A stretch of DNA of 64,000 nt from Calothrix sp. HK-06 (GTDB taxonomy: Bacteria > Cyanobacteriota > Cyanobacteriia > Cyanobacteriales > Nostocaceae): assembly GCF_001904745.1 (NCBI RefSeq), contig NZ_MRCD01000036.1, positions 1-64,000 on the forward strand. Reading direction: 5' to 3'. This document shows positions 34,367 through 42,853 of the stretch, piece after piece. The notes below the pieces were generated by a model. The model did no database searches and had not been told where the DNA came from. It saw only the letters and a list, made by a program, of their open reading frames with translations. Within the stretch, counting starts at the first letter, position 1. Each line of letters begins with the position of its first letter. Made by a program: the position numbers and the translations under genes.

Positions 34367-35017
34367 TTATGTGATATTAGGCATATGAATAAAGTAATAT
34401 TTCAAGGCGCCTTTAAAATAAGCATAATTCCAAATAAGTGAAACTGTATTACCATACTTTCCAACTTCTCCGGAGCAATAAGGCTTATCAGAATGTTTGA
34501 AAAACTTTATAATATTACTTTCAACTTGATAAATTCCTTTTCCTATAAATCTATGCCTTTTATTAAACCATTTGGCAACTACTTCAATATCTGGTTTAAA
34601 ATAAACAGTTATACTCAAAACTGTTCCGTCTTGATAAAACCTCAGAAACTCGTAATCTCCAGGCAAACTATAATTACAGTACAAACCATCATAACGAAGA
34701 TAACAATGCTTGATATACTCACGTAATGCAGCTTGAACGTTTATTTCTTTTCTATCTTTTAACAAATCATAAGCATATTGATAAACTTCCTCTTCTGGGT
34801 CATTTAATCCTTGTATCACGAGCAATATACCTTCTTGGTCATAATTTAAGGCTCTTGATAAAGCATGTACCCTATTTTTAACAACCTGACTTAACAATCT
34901 TTCTTTAAGTTGTTTAATTCCTTGTATTTCTCCCAAAACAGCAGCATTTATAGGACAAGGATTATTACCCCCTAAGACAGCATCATAACTTCTAGGATTA
35001 TGTAAATCGTTTGACAT
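34367..35017 (-). CDS. Two-domain protein paralogous to 14308-14985 (FBXO9-like C-terminal domain)
   Basis: The 216-aa protein shares the layout of the gene at 14308: YDAVLGGNNPCPINAAVLGE near the N-terminus, then ALNYDQEGILLVIQGLNDP and helical-repeat residues, then the C-terminal RYDGLY strand and FLRFYQDGTVLSITVYF. The 34-35 kb and 14 kb copies differ in many positions, so they are old paralogues. The C-terminal domain looks like the beta domain at the end of eukaryotic FBXO9/Hrt3. Function unknown; possibly a stress or protein-quality role, which is only a guess. Its DNA is AT-rich with a single GGCGCC. Confidence 0.6.
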   Translation of the reverse strand: MSNDLHNPRSYDAVLGGNNPCPINAAVLGEIQGIKQLKERLLSQVVKNRVHALSRALNYDQEGILLVIQGLNDPEEEVYQYAYDLLKDRKEINVQAALREYIKHCYLRYDGLYCNYSLPGDYEFLRFYQDGTVLSITVYFKPDIEVVAKWFNKRHRFIGKGIYQVESNIIKFFKHSDKPYCSGEVGKYGNTVSLIWNYAYFKGALKYYFIHMPNIT

Positions 35018-35222
35018 AAGATTACAACAACTTAGGCTTCACATATATTTATATCTAAGGCGCCTTAATTTATGCATTTTTTCTATTTAATCAAAAAATG
35101 GCACTTATTTATTAATCGAAACGTATCGCATAAATATTCTTTTAAACCATAACAAATATTTGAGGTGCCCTTTTATAAAACTAGCTTCACTTATGTTTTT
35201 CAAAACAATTGTATTCATAAAA

Positions 35223-35251
35223 ATGCATTCAGTTGTGATAACTGAATGCAT
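35223..35251 (-). terminator. Rho-independent terminator-like hairpin
   Basis: A 12-bp perfect stem (ATGCATTCAGTT/AACTGAATGCAT) with a 5-nt loop, followed on the minus strand by TTTTTATG. It lies about 50 bp beyond the stop of the 1052-aa protein gene and probably ends its transcript. Confidence 0.75.
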
Positions 35252-35300
35252 AGTTAATAATTTACGTGTTTAAAGAGATGCTTCGTTCCTCAGCATGACA

Positions 35301-38300
35301 TTAACCAAGGAACCATAGACCTCGTACTGCTATGGCGCCACCAAATGCCGATACCGCGAGTGATGTAATAGCAGTACCGAAAAGCCACCAAGCAGCGTCT
35401 GCAACTGCTTTTTTGGTGTCGCGTGCTTGTTTTTTGGCGTTTTCTTTAATTTGGCTGAGGCGTTTTTGGGTTTCCGTTTGAATTAGTTCTGCACGTTGTA
35501 ATACACTGTCGCGTGTAGATTCAATACGGTTAATAATTTGGTTTGCTTGCTCCTCGGAAATATCTTCGCGTGAGGATAGCACTGCTACAAGTGTATTGCG
35601 GTCGAACTGACTTAGACGCGCGCGCAATGCATCAAAACCTGCTTGTGGGTCATCGAATAACTTGGAAAAGTCTTGCTGAATACTTTCGTAGTTAAGTTCG
35701 GGACGGTCGAGGGAGTTGAGGTAGCTGCGAATTTTTCCAAATACATTATCAAGTACTGATTGCACTCGCTGTTGAATTTGACGGTATTGTTCGACGAGTG
35801 AGTCACGTACTGATTCGATTTGACCGACAATTCGATTTGCTTCTTCTTCGGAAATATCTTCGCGTTGTGAAAGCAGTGCTATTAATGTTGAACGGTCGAT
35901 TTTTGAAATTCGGTCGCTCAAACTGCCTGCTCCTGCACGAGGGTCTTGCAGTAATAATGCGAGGTCACGCTTAATTGCGTCTGGGTTAAGTTCTTCTTTG
36001 TTGGTGTTTCGTAGGTAGTTTTCTAAATTAGCTTCAAAGTCTGCTACTCGTTTTGTTGCACGTTTTGCTAAACGCTGCGGCGCCTTAATAATATTGTTAA
36101 CGTTAGCTTGGAACGAGTCGATTACTTGGTTGATTTGGTCTTCGCTTAAATCACCACGCTGAGTTAATAATGCAACGAGTGTTTCGCGGTCGAAGTTTGA
36201 AAGTCTTGAGCGTAATGCTACTGCACCTTCAGATGGGTCGTTGAGCAGTTTTTGCAAGTCGCGTTGGATACCTTCAGGGTTAAGTTCTTCTAACTTGGTA
36301 CTGCGAAGATACTCGGTGATGGTATTAAGGGTTTGGTCGTACTGTTCTTTAGCTTTTGCTGCTGCTTTTTGCGGCGCGGTCAGAATACTGTCGCGTACCG
36401 ATTCTAAATTGTTTAGAATTTCGTTGACTCGTTCTTCACTCAAATCTTGACGCTGTGATAGTAATTTTACTAATGTCTCACGGTCAAACTGTGATAAACG
36501 TCCGCGTAAAGCACTAGCGCCTGCTTGCGGGTCATCGAGTAAAGTTCTAAAATCGCGTTGGATACCTTCTGGATTTAATTCATCCAGGTTGGTATTGCGT
36601 AGATAATCTTCAACTCGTTGACGTAGTTCTTGTGCTTGGGTTGTTACTTGCGATTGTAATTCACGTGCTTTGTTAAGAACTCGGTCGCGAACTCCTTCGA
36701 GTTGACCTACTATATTATTCGCTTCTTCTTCACTCAAATCTTGACGTGAAGCAAGAACTTGAACTAGGGTGTCGCGATTCAAGTTACCAAAACGTTTACC
36801 CAACTCGTCAGCATTTACTTGTACGTCTTCGATTAAATTGCTAAAGTTCTTTTCGATAGCTTCAGGGTTAAGTTCATCTTTACCAGTCGAACGCAAATAA
36901 TTTTCTACTCGACTGCTAAGTGATTGTGATTCTTGATTAGTATCGGAATTTTGAACCGTTTCAAAGACTTCTTTACGAACGCTTTCCAACTGTTCAGAAA
37001 TCTCTTTAATACGTGGTTCGCTAATGTCACCACGTTGTTTAAGTAAGTTGGCAAAGTATTCTTGATTTAAGCCTTCTAGCTGTCTTTTAATAGCTCCCGG
37101 CGCCGCATTGGGGTCAAAGATAACTTCGTGGAATTCTTCTTTAATGGTTATGCGGTTGAAGTGCCAAGGTAATGAATACAGAATGTACTCTTCAATATCA
37201 TCTTTAATTGTATTGTCTTCTGTCTTCTGTACAGTTTCAGCCACAACAGGTATAGTATCTGCTACTTTTGCTGTGGCTTTATCACGTAGTTGAAGAAGCT
37301 GTTGAGTTATATTTTCAACATCTACATCTTGAACTTTACCTTTGATTTCCTGTAATTGACTTGTTACTTTATCAAGGTCAACATTAGAGAAATCAACTTT
37401 ATTAAGTACGGCGCCTGCTACTGCACCCATACCAGATTGTAAAGCTGTTTGAGTTAAACCTTTTGAAGAACCGTTACCATTACCGTTACCAACTGCTACC
37501 AACTCTTGTAAGCGGGCGCCGATATTTTCTGGTTTTAGGTCATCGGGACTTGCCGACTTGAGTAAACTAATAACCTGTTCAGTGGGATTTTGACGATTAG
37601 TCGCAGAATTCCAAGCCGCTTCTAACTGGTCAGCAATGCGGTTAACATCGCTTTTAGAAAAGTCAGTACGACTACTGATTAAATCAACAAGTGTTTCGCG
37701 ATTAACATTTTTCAATAAATCACTATCAGCGAGAGATTCAAAATCAACGTCTTTCAAGAGTTTATCAAATTGACCGCGAATCTCGTTCAAATTTAGATTC
37801 GGTAATTGCAACGAGCTTAAAGAACTTTGCAGAGTATTTTTAATGCTGTCTGCGTCAAAACCAGAAGTTAGTTCTTTACGTACAGCAGCAGCAATATCTT
37901 CAGCAGTTGATACCGCTTGGTTTTTAGTAACATTGGCGCCAATAACAGCAGAAGCGGTACCCATCAACCCTTTTAAACCAGAGTTAGCGGTATTGACAAT
38001 TGCACCAATTAATGAACCAACTGCATTGGAACCTAACCAGGTAATCAGCGAAAAGAATCCAGCCCAAATTACTACACCAATGATTGAGCCGAGTAATGTG
38101 CTTTCGATTAAGCTGAGTTTAACAGCCAGAAAACAAGCAGCTCCCAAAGCTAAACTAACAGTAAAAAGTGCCCAGACACCTACTTTTGCCTCAACTGCAC
38201 GAATTTGATTACCAACGGTATCAGCGTCATCATCACTAACATCTCCTCCTCCAGCAGAAATACCTACTGCAACAGAGAAGTTAGTTAACAGCAATTGAAA

Positions 38301-38459
38301 TGCAACTGCCATTAGCAAACCAGCAAACAAAGCTACTAAAAATTTTGGACCAGAAAACATTAGCGATGCTTGTTCTGGTGTAATTTGTTCTGTCACTACG
38401 ACAGATAATAATCCTAACTGCGAACAGTAGGATTGAAGTAAATCTGCGAATTGATACAT
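35301..38459 (-). CDS. 1052-aa membrane protein with seven helical repeats
   Basis: N-terminal membrane helices at about 33-60, 92-115 and 118-145 and a last one at about 1025-1050 flank a long soluble part. From about residue 410 there are six clear repeats of about 80 residues, and a weaker one near 225-290. The unit begins with an L/YLR-type helix then DELNPEGIQRDF, then DDPQAGxxALRxRLSQFDR, then LVxLLSQRxDLSEExxNxI. Connecting stretches are helical and Ala/Gln-rich. No catalytic motif is seen; it looks like a long extended or coiled membrane tether. It is divergent from the glycine-zipper gene at 38909, and both may answer to the same stress signals. I do not recognise a named family. Confidence 0.6.
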   Translation of the reverse strand: MYQFADLLQSYCSQLGLLSVVVTEQITPEQASLMFSGPKFLVALFAGLLMAVAFQLLLTNFSVAVGISAGGGDVSDDDADTVGNQIRAVEAKVGVWALFTVSLALGAACFLAVKLSLIESTLLGSIIGVVIWAGFFSLITWLGSNAVGSLIGAIVNTANSGLKGLMGTASAVIGANVTKNQAVSTAEDIAAAVRKELTSGFDADSIKNTLQSSLSSLQLPNLNLNEIRGQFDKLLKDVDFESLADSDLLKNVNRETLVDLISSRTDFSKSDVNRIADQLEAAWNSATNRQNPTEQVISLLKSASPDDLKPENIGARLQELVAVGNGNGNGSSKGLTQTALQSGMGAVAGAVLNKVDFSNVDLDKVTSQLQEIKGKVQDVDVENITQQLLQLRDKATAKVADTIPVVAETVQKTEDNTIKDDIEEYILYSLPWHFNRITIKEEFHEVIFDPNAAPGAIKRQLEGLNQEYFANLLKQRGDISEPRIKEISEQLESVRKEVFETVQNSDTNQESQSLSSRVENYLRSTGKDELNPEAIEKNFSNLIEDVQVNADELGKRFGNLNRDTLVQVLASRQDLSEEEANNIVGQLEGVRDRVLNKARELQSQVTTQAQELRQRVEDYLRNTNLDELNPEGIQRDFRTLLDDPQAGASALRGRLSQFDRETLVKLLSQRQDLSEERVNEILNNLESVRDSILTAPQKAAAKAKEQYDQTLNTITEYLRSTKLEELNPEGIQRDLQKLLNDPSEGAVALRSRLSNFDRETLVALLTQRGDLSEDQINQVIDSFQANVNNIIKAPQRLAKRATKRVADFEANLENYLRNTNKEELNPDAIKRDLALLLQDPRAGAGSLSDRISKIDRSTLIALLSQREDISEEEANRIVGQIESVRDSLVEQYRQIQQRVQSVLDNVFGKIRSYLNSLDRPELNYESIQQDFSKLFDDPQAGFDALRARLSQFDRNTLVAVLSSREDISEEQANQIINRIESTRDSVLQRAELIQTETQKRLSQIKENAKKQARDTKKAVADAAWWLFGTAITSLAVSAFGGAIAVRGLWFLG

Positions 38460-38908
38460 GTTATAACCTCAATCTAGCTCAACTTGTAGATAGAAACCTG
38501 GTTTTTGTTTTTGCAACGCATTAAATTACTAACCTAGGAGATAATCTTGCTTCGATTAAATAATTCTGTAGAATGATACTTACTCAACTAACCTAGCGAC
38601 TGTAATTAATATTGATTACATCCTAAAGGAATAAATTTTGGCTTGATATCTGCATCGAAAGTTAGATTTAATAATGACTATAATTAAAACTTAGTAACGA
38701 AATTATAAATAATATTTATTGAACTTGTTCAATCTACAAAGAAAGAATTAATAAAATAGAAAATCTAACTTTAGATAGAGATAAAAACTCTAGCAATCGA
38801 TTGATGAAAAATAAACCAAAGCAAAGTACAACTTAATTAGTGAAGTCAAAAAGTTAAATAAGACTTTATTAAACCCAGTAAAACACAATTAATAGTGGGG
38901 GAGCTAGC
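38460..38908. promoter_or_regulatory. Shared upstream region of two divergent genes
   Basis: A 449-bp AT-rich region between the divergent 1052-aa and glycine-zipper genes. It has an AAACCTGGTTTTTG fragment near 38488, related to the AGAAACCCGGTTTCT repeats. The right end carries GTGGGGGAGCTAGC before ATG 38909, a strong ribosome binding site. No gene is visible. Promoters for both genes should be here, but I cannot fix their positions. Confidence 0.55.
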
Positions 38909-40888
38909 ATGGTAGTCGGTTTACATAAAAGAGCCGTAGGTGTATTTTCTCATCGTCGGGATGCTGAAGATGCGCTACACGAGTTAAGAAATTCCGGTTT
39001 TGCGATGGATCGTGTCTCGGTTATTGCCCAAGATGTTGATGGTAAAGACAATATTGCAGGCGCCGAAGTTCACGACCGAGTAGGTAATAAAGCAGATGAA
39101 GGTGCATCACTTGGTGCAGTATCTGGTGGAACATTAGGTGGTTTAACTGGTTTGTTAGTTGGTTTAGGAACACTAGCAATACCAGGTGTAGGACCCATCA
39201 TGCTCGCAGGCGCCACAGCAACAGCAATTGCAACTACACTAGCTGGAGCAGGTATTGGTGCAGCAGCAGGTTCTTTGCTTGGAGGTTTGGTAGGTTTAGG
39301 AATCCCCGAAGAAGAAGCACGTGGTTATAATTCACGAGTAGAGCGCGGACATTATTTAGTAATTGTAGATGGCACCGCTTCAGAAATTGCTAAAGCTGAA
39401 GCAATTATGCGCCGTCGTGGTATAGAAGATTTTCAAATTTACGACCAACCCGGACGTGAATATAATTCTTCAGATGTTATACCACCAGCACCATCTGTAG
39501 CAAATCAATATGATGCATCTGCCGCTCATCCAGCAGCAGTAATACCCCCCGTTTATAATTCTGACGTTCGTTCATCGAATCCGTTGCATCGTAACAGACG
39601 CATAGTTGGTGTATTTGAACACCGTCGCGATGCAGAAGCAGCTTTGACTGAATTGCGCGATGCTGGTTTCTCAATGGATGAAGTTTCCATCATTGGTAAA
39701 GATACAGGTGGTAACATTAATACTTCTGTAGGTGGTACAACTAATAAAGATTTACGCGGTAACAAAGCCGATGATGGCGCCAAAGCAGGTGCAGCAACAG
39801 GCGCCGCTTTAGGTGGTTTAGGTGGTTTATTAGTGGGCTTGGGTGCATTAGCAATTCCTGGAGTTGGACCAGTACTATTAGGTGGAGCAGCAGCAACTGC
39901 ACTCGCAACCGCAGCAACAGGTGCAGGTATTGGGGCAGCAGCTGGTGGTATCACTGGTGGACTTGTTGGTTTAGGAATTCCAGAGAACAAAGCACGCGCC
40001 TATAACGACAAACTCAACCGAGGCGACTATATAGTTATGGTTGACGCTACCGATGATGAAGTTCGTCGTGCGGAAGTAATCCTCAAGCGTCACAACATTC
40101 AAGACTACGATGTATTCGATGCCACCGATGTTAGTTCATCACGTCGTGAAAGACCAGCTATGGACACCTCGCGCGTTGGCTATGCTAATACCAACCCCTT
40201 ACATCGCGGCAGACGTATAATTGGTGTATTTGAACACCGTCGCGATGCAGAAGCAGCTTTAACTGAATTGCGCGATGCTGGTTTCTCAATGGATGAAGTT
40301 TCCATCATTGGTAAAGATACAGGTGGTAACATTAATACTTCTGTAGGTGGTACAACTAATAAAGATTTACGTGGTAACAAAGCCGATGATGGCGCCAAAG
40401 CAGGTGCAGCAACAGGCGCCGCTTTAGGTGGTTTAGGTGGTTTATTAGTGGGCTTGGGTGCATTAGCAATTCCTGGAGTTGGACCAGTACTATTAGGTGG
40501 AGCAGCAGCAACTGCACTCGCAACCGCAGCAACAGGTGCAGGTATTGGGGCAGCAGCTGGTGGTATCACTGGTGGACTTGTTGGTTTAGGAATTCCAGAG
40601 AACAAAGCACGCGCCTATAACGACAAACTCAACCGAGGCGACTATATAGTTATGGTTGACGCTACCGATGATGAAGTTCGTCGTGCGGAAGTAATCCTCA
40701 AGCGTCACAACATTCAAGACTATGATGTCTTCGATGCAACGGATGTTAGTTCATCGCGTCGTGAAAGACCAGCTATGGACACCTCGCGTGTAAACTACGC
40801 TACTGATACTAGTACTACAAGTAGAGCCATCAATACTGATGGTGATGCAGATGTAATCATCATCGACCGTCGCGAAGAAACAATTTAA
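38909..40888 (+). CDS. Glycine-zipper protein of three YflT-like modules
   Basis: The 659-aa protein is three modules of about 205 residues. Each has a GVFxHRRDAExALxELRxAGFxMDxVS start (as in YflT/general stress proteins), a Gly/Ala-rich hairpin of two membrane-like segments (GGLLVGLGALAIPGVGPVLL and GAGIGAAAGGITGGLVGLGI in halves), then YNxxxxRGxYxVxVD and a closing RxxxIxDxxVxD part. Modules 2 and 3 are nearly identical even at DNA level, and module 1 is diverged. Glycine-zipper segments suggest insertion in or remodelling of membranes. A strong ribosome binding site (GGGGGAG) precedes it. BON and CAAD genes follow on the same strand. Confidence 0.75.
   Translation: MVVGLHKRAVGVFSHRRDAEDALHELRNSGFAMDRVSVIAQDVDGKDNIAGAEVHDRVGNKADEGASLGAVSGGTLGGLTGLLVGLGTLAIPGVGPIMLAGATATAIATTLAGAGIGAAAGSLLGGLVGLGIPEEEARGYNSRVERGHYLVIVDGTASEIAKAEAIMRRRGIEDFQIYDQPGREYNSSDVIPPAPSVANQYDASAAHPAAVIPPVYNSDVRSSNPLHRNRRIVGVFEHRRDAEAALTELRDAGFSMDEVSIIGKDTGGNINTSVGGTTNKDLRGNKADDGAKAGAATGAALGGLGGLLVGLGALAIPGVGPVLLGGAAATALATAATGAGIGAAAGGITGGLVGLGIPENKARAYNDKLNRGDYIVMVDATDDEVRRAEVILKRHNIQDYDVFDATDVSSSRRERPAMDTSRVGYANTNPLHRGRRIIGVFEHRRDAEAALTELRDAGFSMDEVSIIGKDTGGNINTSVGGTTNKDLRGNKADDGAKAGAATGAALGGLGGLLVGLGALAIPGVGPVLLGGAAATALATAATGAGIGAAAGGITGGLVGLGIPENKARAYNDKLNRGDYIVMVDATDDEVRRAEVILKRHNIQDYDVFDATDVSSSRRERPAMDTSRVNYATDTSTTSRAINTDGDADVIIIDRREETI
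39611..40805 (+). repeat. 615-bp in-frame tandem duplication
   Basis: Sequence from 39611 is repeated from 40226 (offset 615 bp, 205 codons) with only scattered differences, including at silent positions, for about 580 bp. It creates modules 2 and 3 of the glycine-zipper protein. Recent duplication or gene conversion is implied. Confidence 0.9.
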
Positions 40889-40984
40889 CACAGAGAAATC
40901 CCCCTCCTCAACAAAAGTAAGTAGGGCTATGCCCTACCTACACAAAAACGCAAAAATCATTACCAACCAACAAACAATAAAAAA

Positions 40985-41452
40985 ATGAAAAAGTTAACTT
41001 TACTCTTTATTAGTAGTGTTCTTGCTTTAGGTACTGCTGCGTGCCAACAACCTGCTAAAACCAGTGCAGATGCTCCTAACAATCCTGCAACAGATGTCAA
41101 TCAAGTTCAAGCACCAAACGCTGGGTCAACTGAAGCAGCTAAAGAAGATGCTCAAAGCCAAATCCGACGCGATCAATTAAATAATGATATTCGTGCGCGC
41201 GAACAACGAAACAACATCGCGAACAATGGCGCTGCTACAAACCGAGCAGCAGGTGACCTTGCAAGTCAAGTACGCTCTAAGTTAGAAGCAAATATTCCTA
41301 ACGGCGCCCTTGCAGTTAAAGGCGAAGAAAACGGTAAAGTAACAGTAACTGGAACTGTGCCTAAAAAAGCCCAATTGGCAAAGATTGAACCTTTAGCTAA
41401 AGAAATTAAAGGTGTTACAAACGTAGTTGTGAATGCAAAAGCTACCGAATAA
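40985..41452 (+). CDS. BON-domain lipoprotein
   Basis: A 155-aa lipoprotein. The signal ends with LGTAAC, a lipobox giving a lipid-modified Cys at about residue 19. A Gln/Asn/Asp-rich linker (about 20-85) leads to a BON domain (about 90-155: ASQVRSKLEANIPNGALAVK, then GKVTVTGTVP and IKGVTNVVVNAKATE). BON domains bind phospholipid surfaces and often act in envelope stress (OsmY-like). It starts 97 bp after the glycine-zipper gene on the same strand, so an envelope-stress role for the group is likely. Confidence 0.9.
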   Translation: MKKLTLLFISSVLALGTAACQQPAKTSADAPNNPATDVNQVQAPNAGSTEAAKEDAQSQIRRDQLNNDIRAREQRNNIANNGAATNRAAGDLASQVRSKLEANIPNGALAVKGEENGKVTVTGTVPKKAQLAKIEPLAKEIKGVTNVVVNAKATE

Positions 41453-41468
41453 ATGTATCAAAACGCTA

Positions 41469-41536
41469 AGAAACCCGGTTTCTTTGTTGAGATATCGTAA
41501 TAACAACGATGATTTAGCATAGAAACCGGGTTTTTA
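41469..41536. repeat. Pair of AGAAACCCGGTTTCT-type palindromes
   Basis: Copies at about 41470-41486 (AGAAACCCGGTTTCT) and 41521-41536 (AGAAACCGGGTTT), spaced about 50 bp, after the BON gene stop. Third example of the paired layout seen at 10993 and 18577. Confidence 0.7.
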
Positions 41537-41669
41537 AGATAAATAGTTAATATACCGAACGGAAGAAAGGTAATATACCTACCTTACGGTCGGTTTTTAT
41601 TTCAACTATTTACTCTCATTTGAATTAACATTTAGAATAGAAAAAGTTGTAACCATTAGGGGAATTACT

Positions 41670-42137
41670 ATGGAAACTCAAGAACAGCCGCAATATATTA
41701 ACCCTGACATCACTCCCGAAACAAATCCTACCACCGTAAATGGTGTAGGAACAGTAGAAGTTGCTGTAAAAGATGAATTGCCCAAATTGCCACCAGCATC
41801 AATGTCAGCTACATCTACTCAATTACAGCAAATTAGTGATAAAATAGCAGTCTTTCTTGCGCGCTTACCCGATTATATCGGTAACTTCTTCAACGACTAC
41901 AAGCCGCAAATTACCACTGTAGCACTAATATTAGCAGCATTTATTTCAGTCAAGCTCGTATTCGCAGTACTCGATGCAGTTAATGACATTCCATTGTTTG
42001 CGACCATATTTGAGTTAGTTGGTATCGGTTACGCAACTTGGTTTGTTTCCCGTTACCTGCTCAAAGCTTCTACACGTCAGGAATTATTATCTGAAATTAA
42101 CAATTTCAAAAATCAAATTTCCGGTAAACAAGTATAA
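41670..42137 (+). CDS. CAAD-domain thylakoid membrane protein
   Basis: A 155-aa protein with a polar N-terminus (about 1-60), an amphipathic helix (ISDKIAVFLARLPDYIGNFF) and two membrane helices (about 88-108 and 115-135) with the CAAD pattern V-L-D-A-V-N-D-I-P-L-F then ELVGIGYATWFVSRYLLKAS and RQELLSEI. CAAD domains occur attached to cyanobacterial tRNA synthetases and in CURT1-type proteins, which bend thylakoid membranes. This is the stand-alone form. ATG 41670 has AGGGGAA upstream. It fits the membrane-stress theme of its neighbours. Confidence 0.85.
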   Translation: METQEQPQYINPDITPETNPTTVNGVGTVEVAVKDELPKLPPASMSATSTQLQQISDKIAVFLARLPDYIGNFFNDYKPQITTVALILAAFISVKLVFAVLDAVNDIPLFATIFELVGIGYATWFVSRYLLKASTRQELLSEINNFKNQISGKQV

Positions 42138-42184
42138 ATTGCTTCGATAACAATTTAGGTAACGAAACATAATATCGACACAAT

Positions 42185-42212
42185 GTAGAGACGTTACATG
42201 TAACGTCTCTAC
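42185..42212. repeat. 28-bp perfect palindrome (GTAGAGACG family)
   Basis: Sequence-identical to the palindrome in the centre of the kinase-gene insertion (22976-23003). It starts GTAGAGACGTTACA and lies between the CAAD gene and the next gene on the same strand. Confidence 0.85.
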
Positions 42213-42369
42213 GTTTTGTTTTACATTTTATATTTTATGTACCTTTTGGTTGATAACTTTAACCAAAAGCATGAATATAATTCACCTCTCAAGATAGTGT
42301 ATTTTACGCTACGAAAACTTTACTCTTATTTTATACATAAAAAAATTGTATCAATCAGGAGAGGTTACG

Positions 42370-42771
42370 ATGGGTAACGCTAATCAAGGCATTGATTCGC
42401 ACGACCGTGCAGAAAGAGACCAATACGATAGAGGTATTATCCCAGCAGAAACAGCAGCCCGCAAAGAACGTGAAGGTGAACTCTACAAAACAAAACCAAC
42501 CGAAGAACGTGAAGCAGCTGCATACACTGATGACCAAACTGAATCAGATAGTATTCGCACAACAGATGGTTATACAGTAGACAATGAAGGTTTATTAAAT
42601 AACTACGCAGTTGAACCAGAAATGTACTACGAAACACCTGGTGACGCACGTCAAGTAATTGAAGAAGATAAACAGGCACGTCTTGAAGAATTGGCGGCAG
42701 TTAAAGACCATAGCGAAGGCGAATTAACTATGGATGATGACAAGCGCGGTAGAGGTACTGGCGCCGTTTAG
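42370..42771 (+). CDS. Small hydrophilic protein of unknown function
   Basis: A 133-aa, highly charged protein from ATG 42370, chosen because CAGGAGAGG lies nine bases before it; a TTG eight codons upstream is unlikely. It is rich in Asp, Glu, Arg, Lys and Thr with few hydrophobic residues (for example HDRAERDQYDRG, PEMYYETPGDARQVIEEDKQ) and probably unstructured. Such proteins resemble hydrophilins linked with water stress. I do not recognise the family. It closes the stress-related gene run starting at 38909. Confidence 0.55.
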   Translation: MGNANQGIDSHDRAERDQYDRGIIPAETAARKEREGELYKTKPTEEREAAAYTDDQTESDSIRTTDGYTVDNEGLLNNYAVEPEMYYETPGDARQVIEEDKQARLEELAAVKDHSEGELTMDDDKRGRGTGAV

Positions 42772-42799
42772 TTAAATAGGCAAAAAAAATTTAAAACAT

Positions 42800-42830
42800 C
42801 TTGTGGGACAGGCATCCCTGCCTGTCCTAT
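42800..42830. repeat. Dispersed palindromic repeat (CTTGTGGAACGGGC family)
   Basis: CTTGTGGGACAGGCATCCCT then GCCTGTCC. Between convergent genes (42771 and 42854), so a bidirectional terminator is plausible. Confidence 0.65.
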
Positions 42831-42853
42831 CTTTTTATAAGAGAAATGTTGAA

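Noticed and set aside
39553-39990. 145-aa and 141-aa minus-strand ORFs rich in Pro and Ala (also 40180-40605)
   Set aside because: Antisense shadows of the glycine-zipper repeats; their identity to each other only reflects the duplicated gene.
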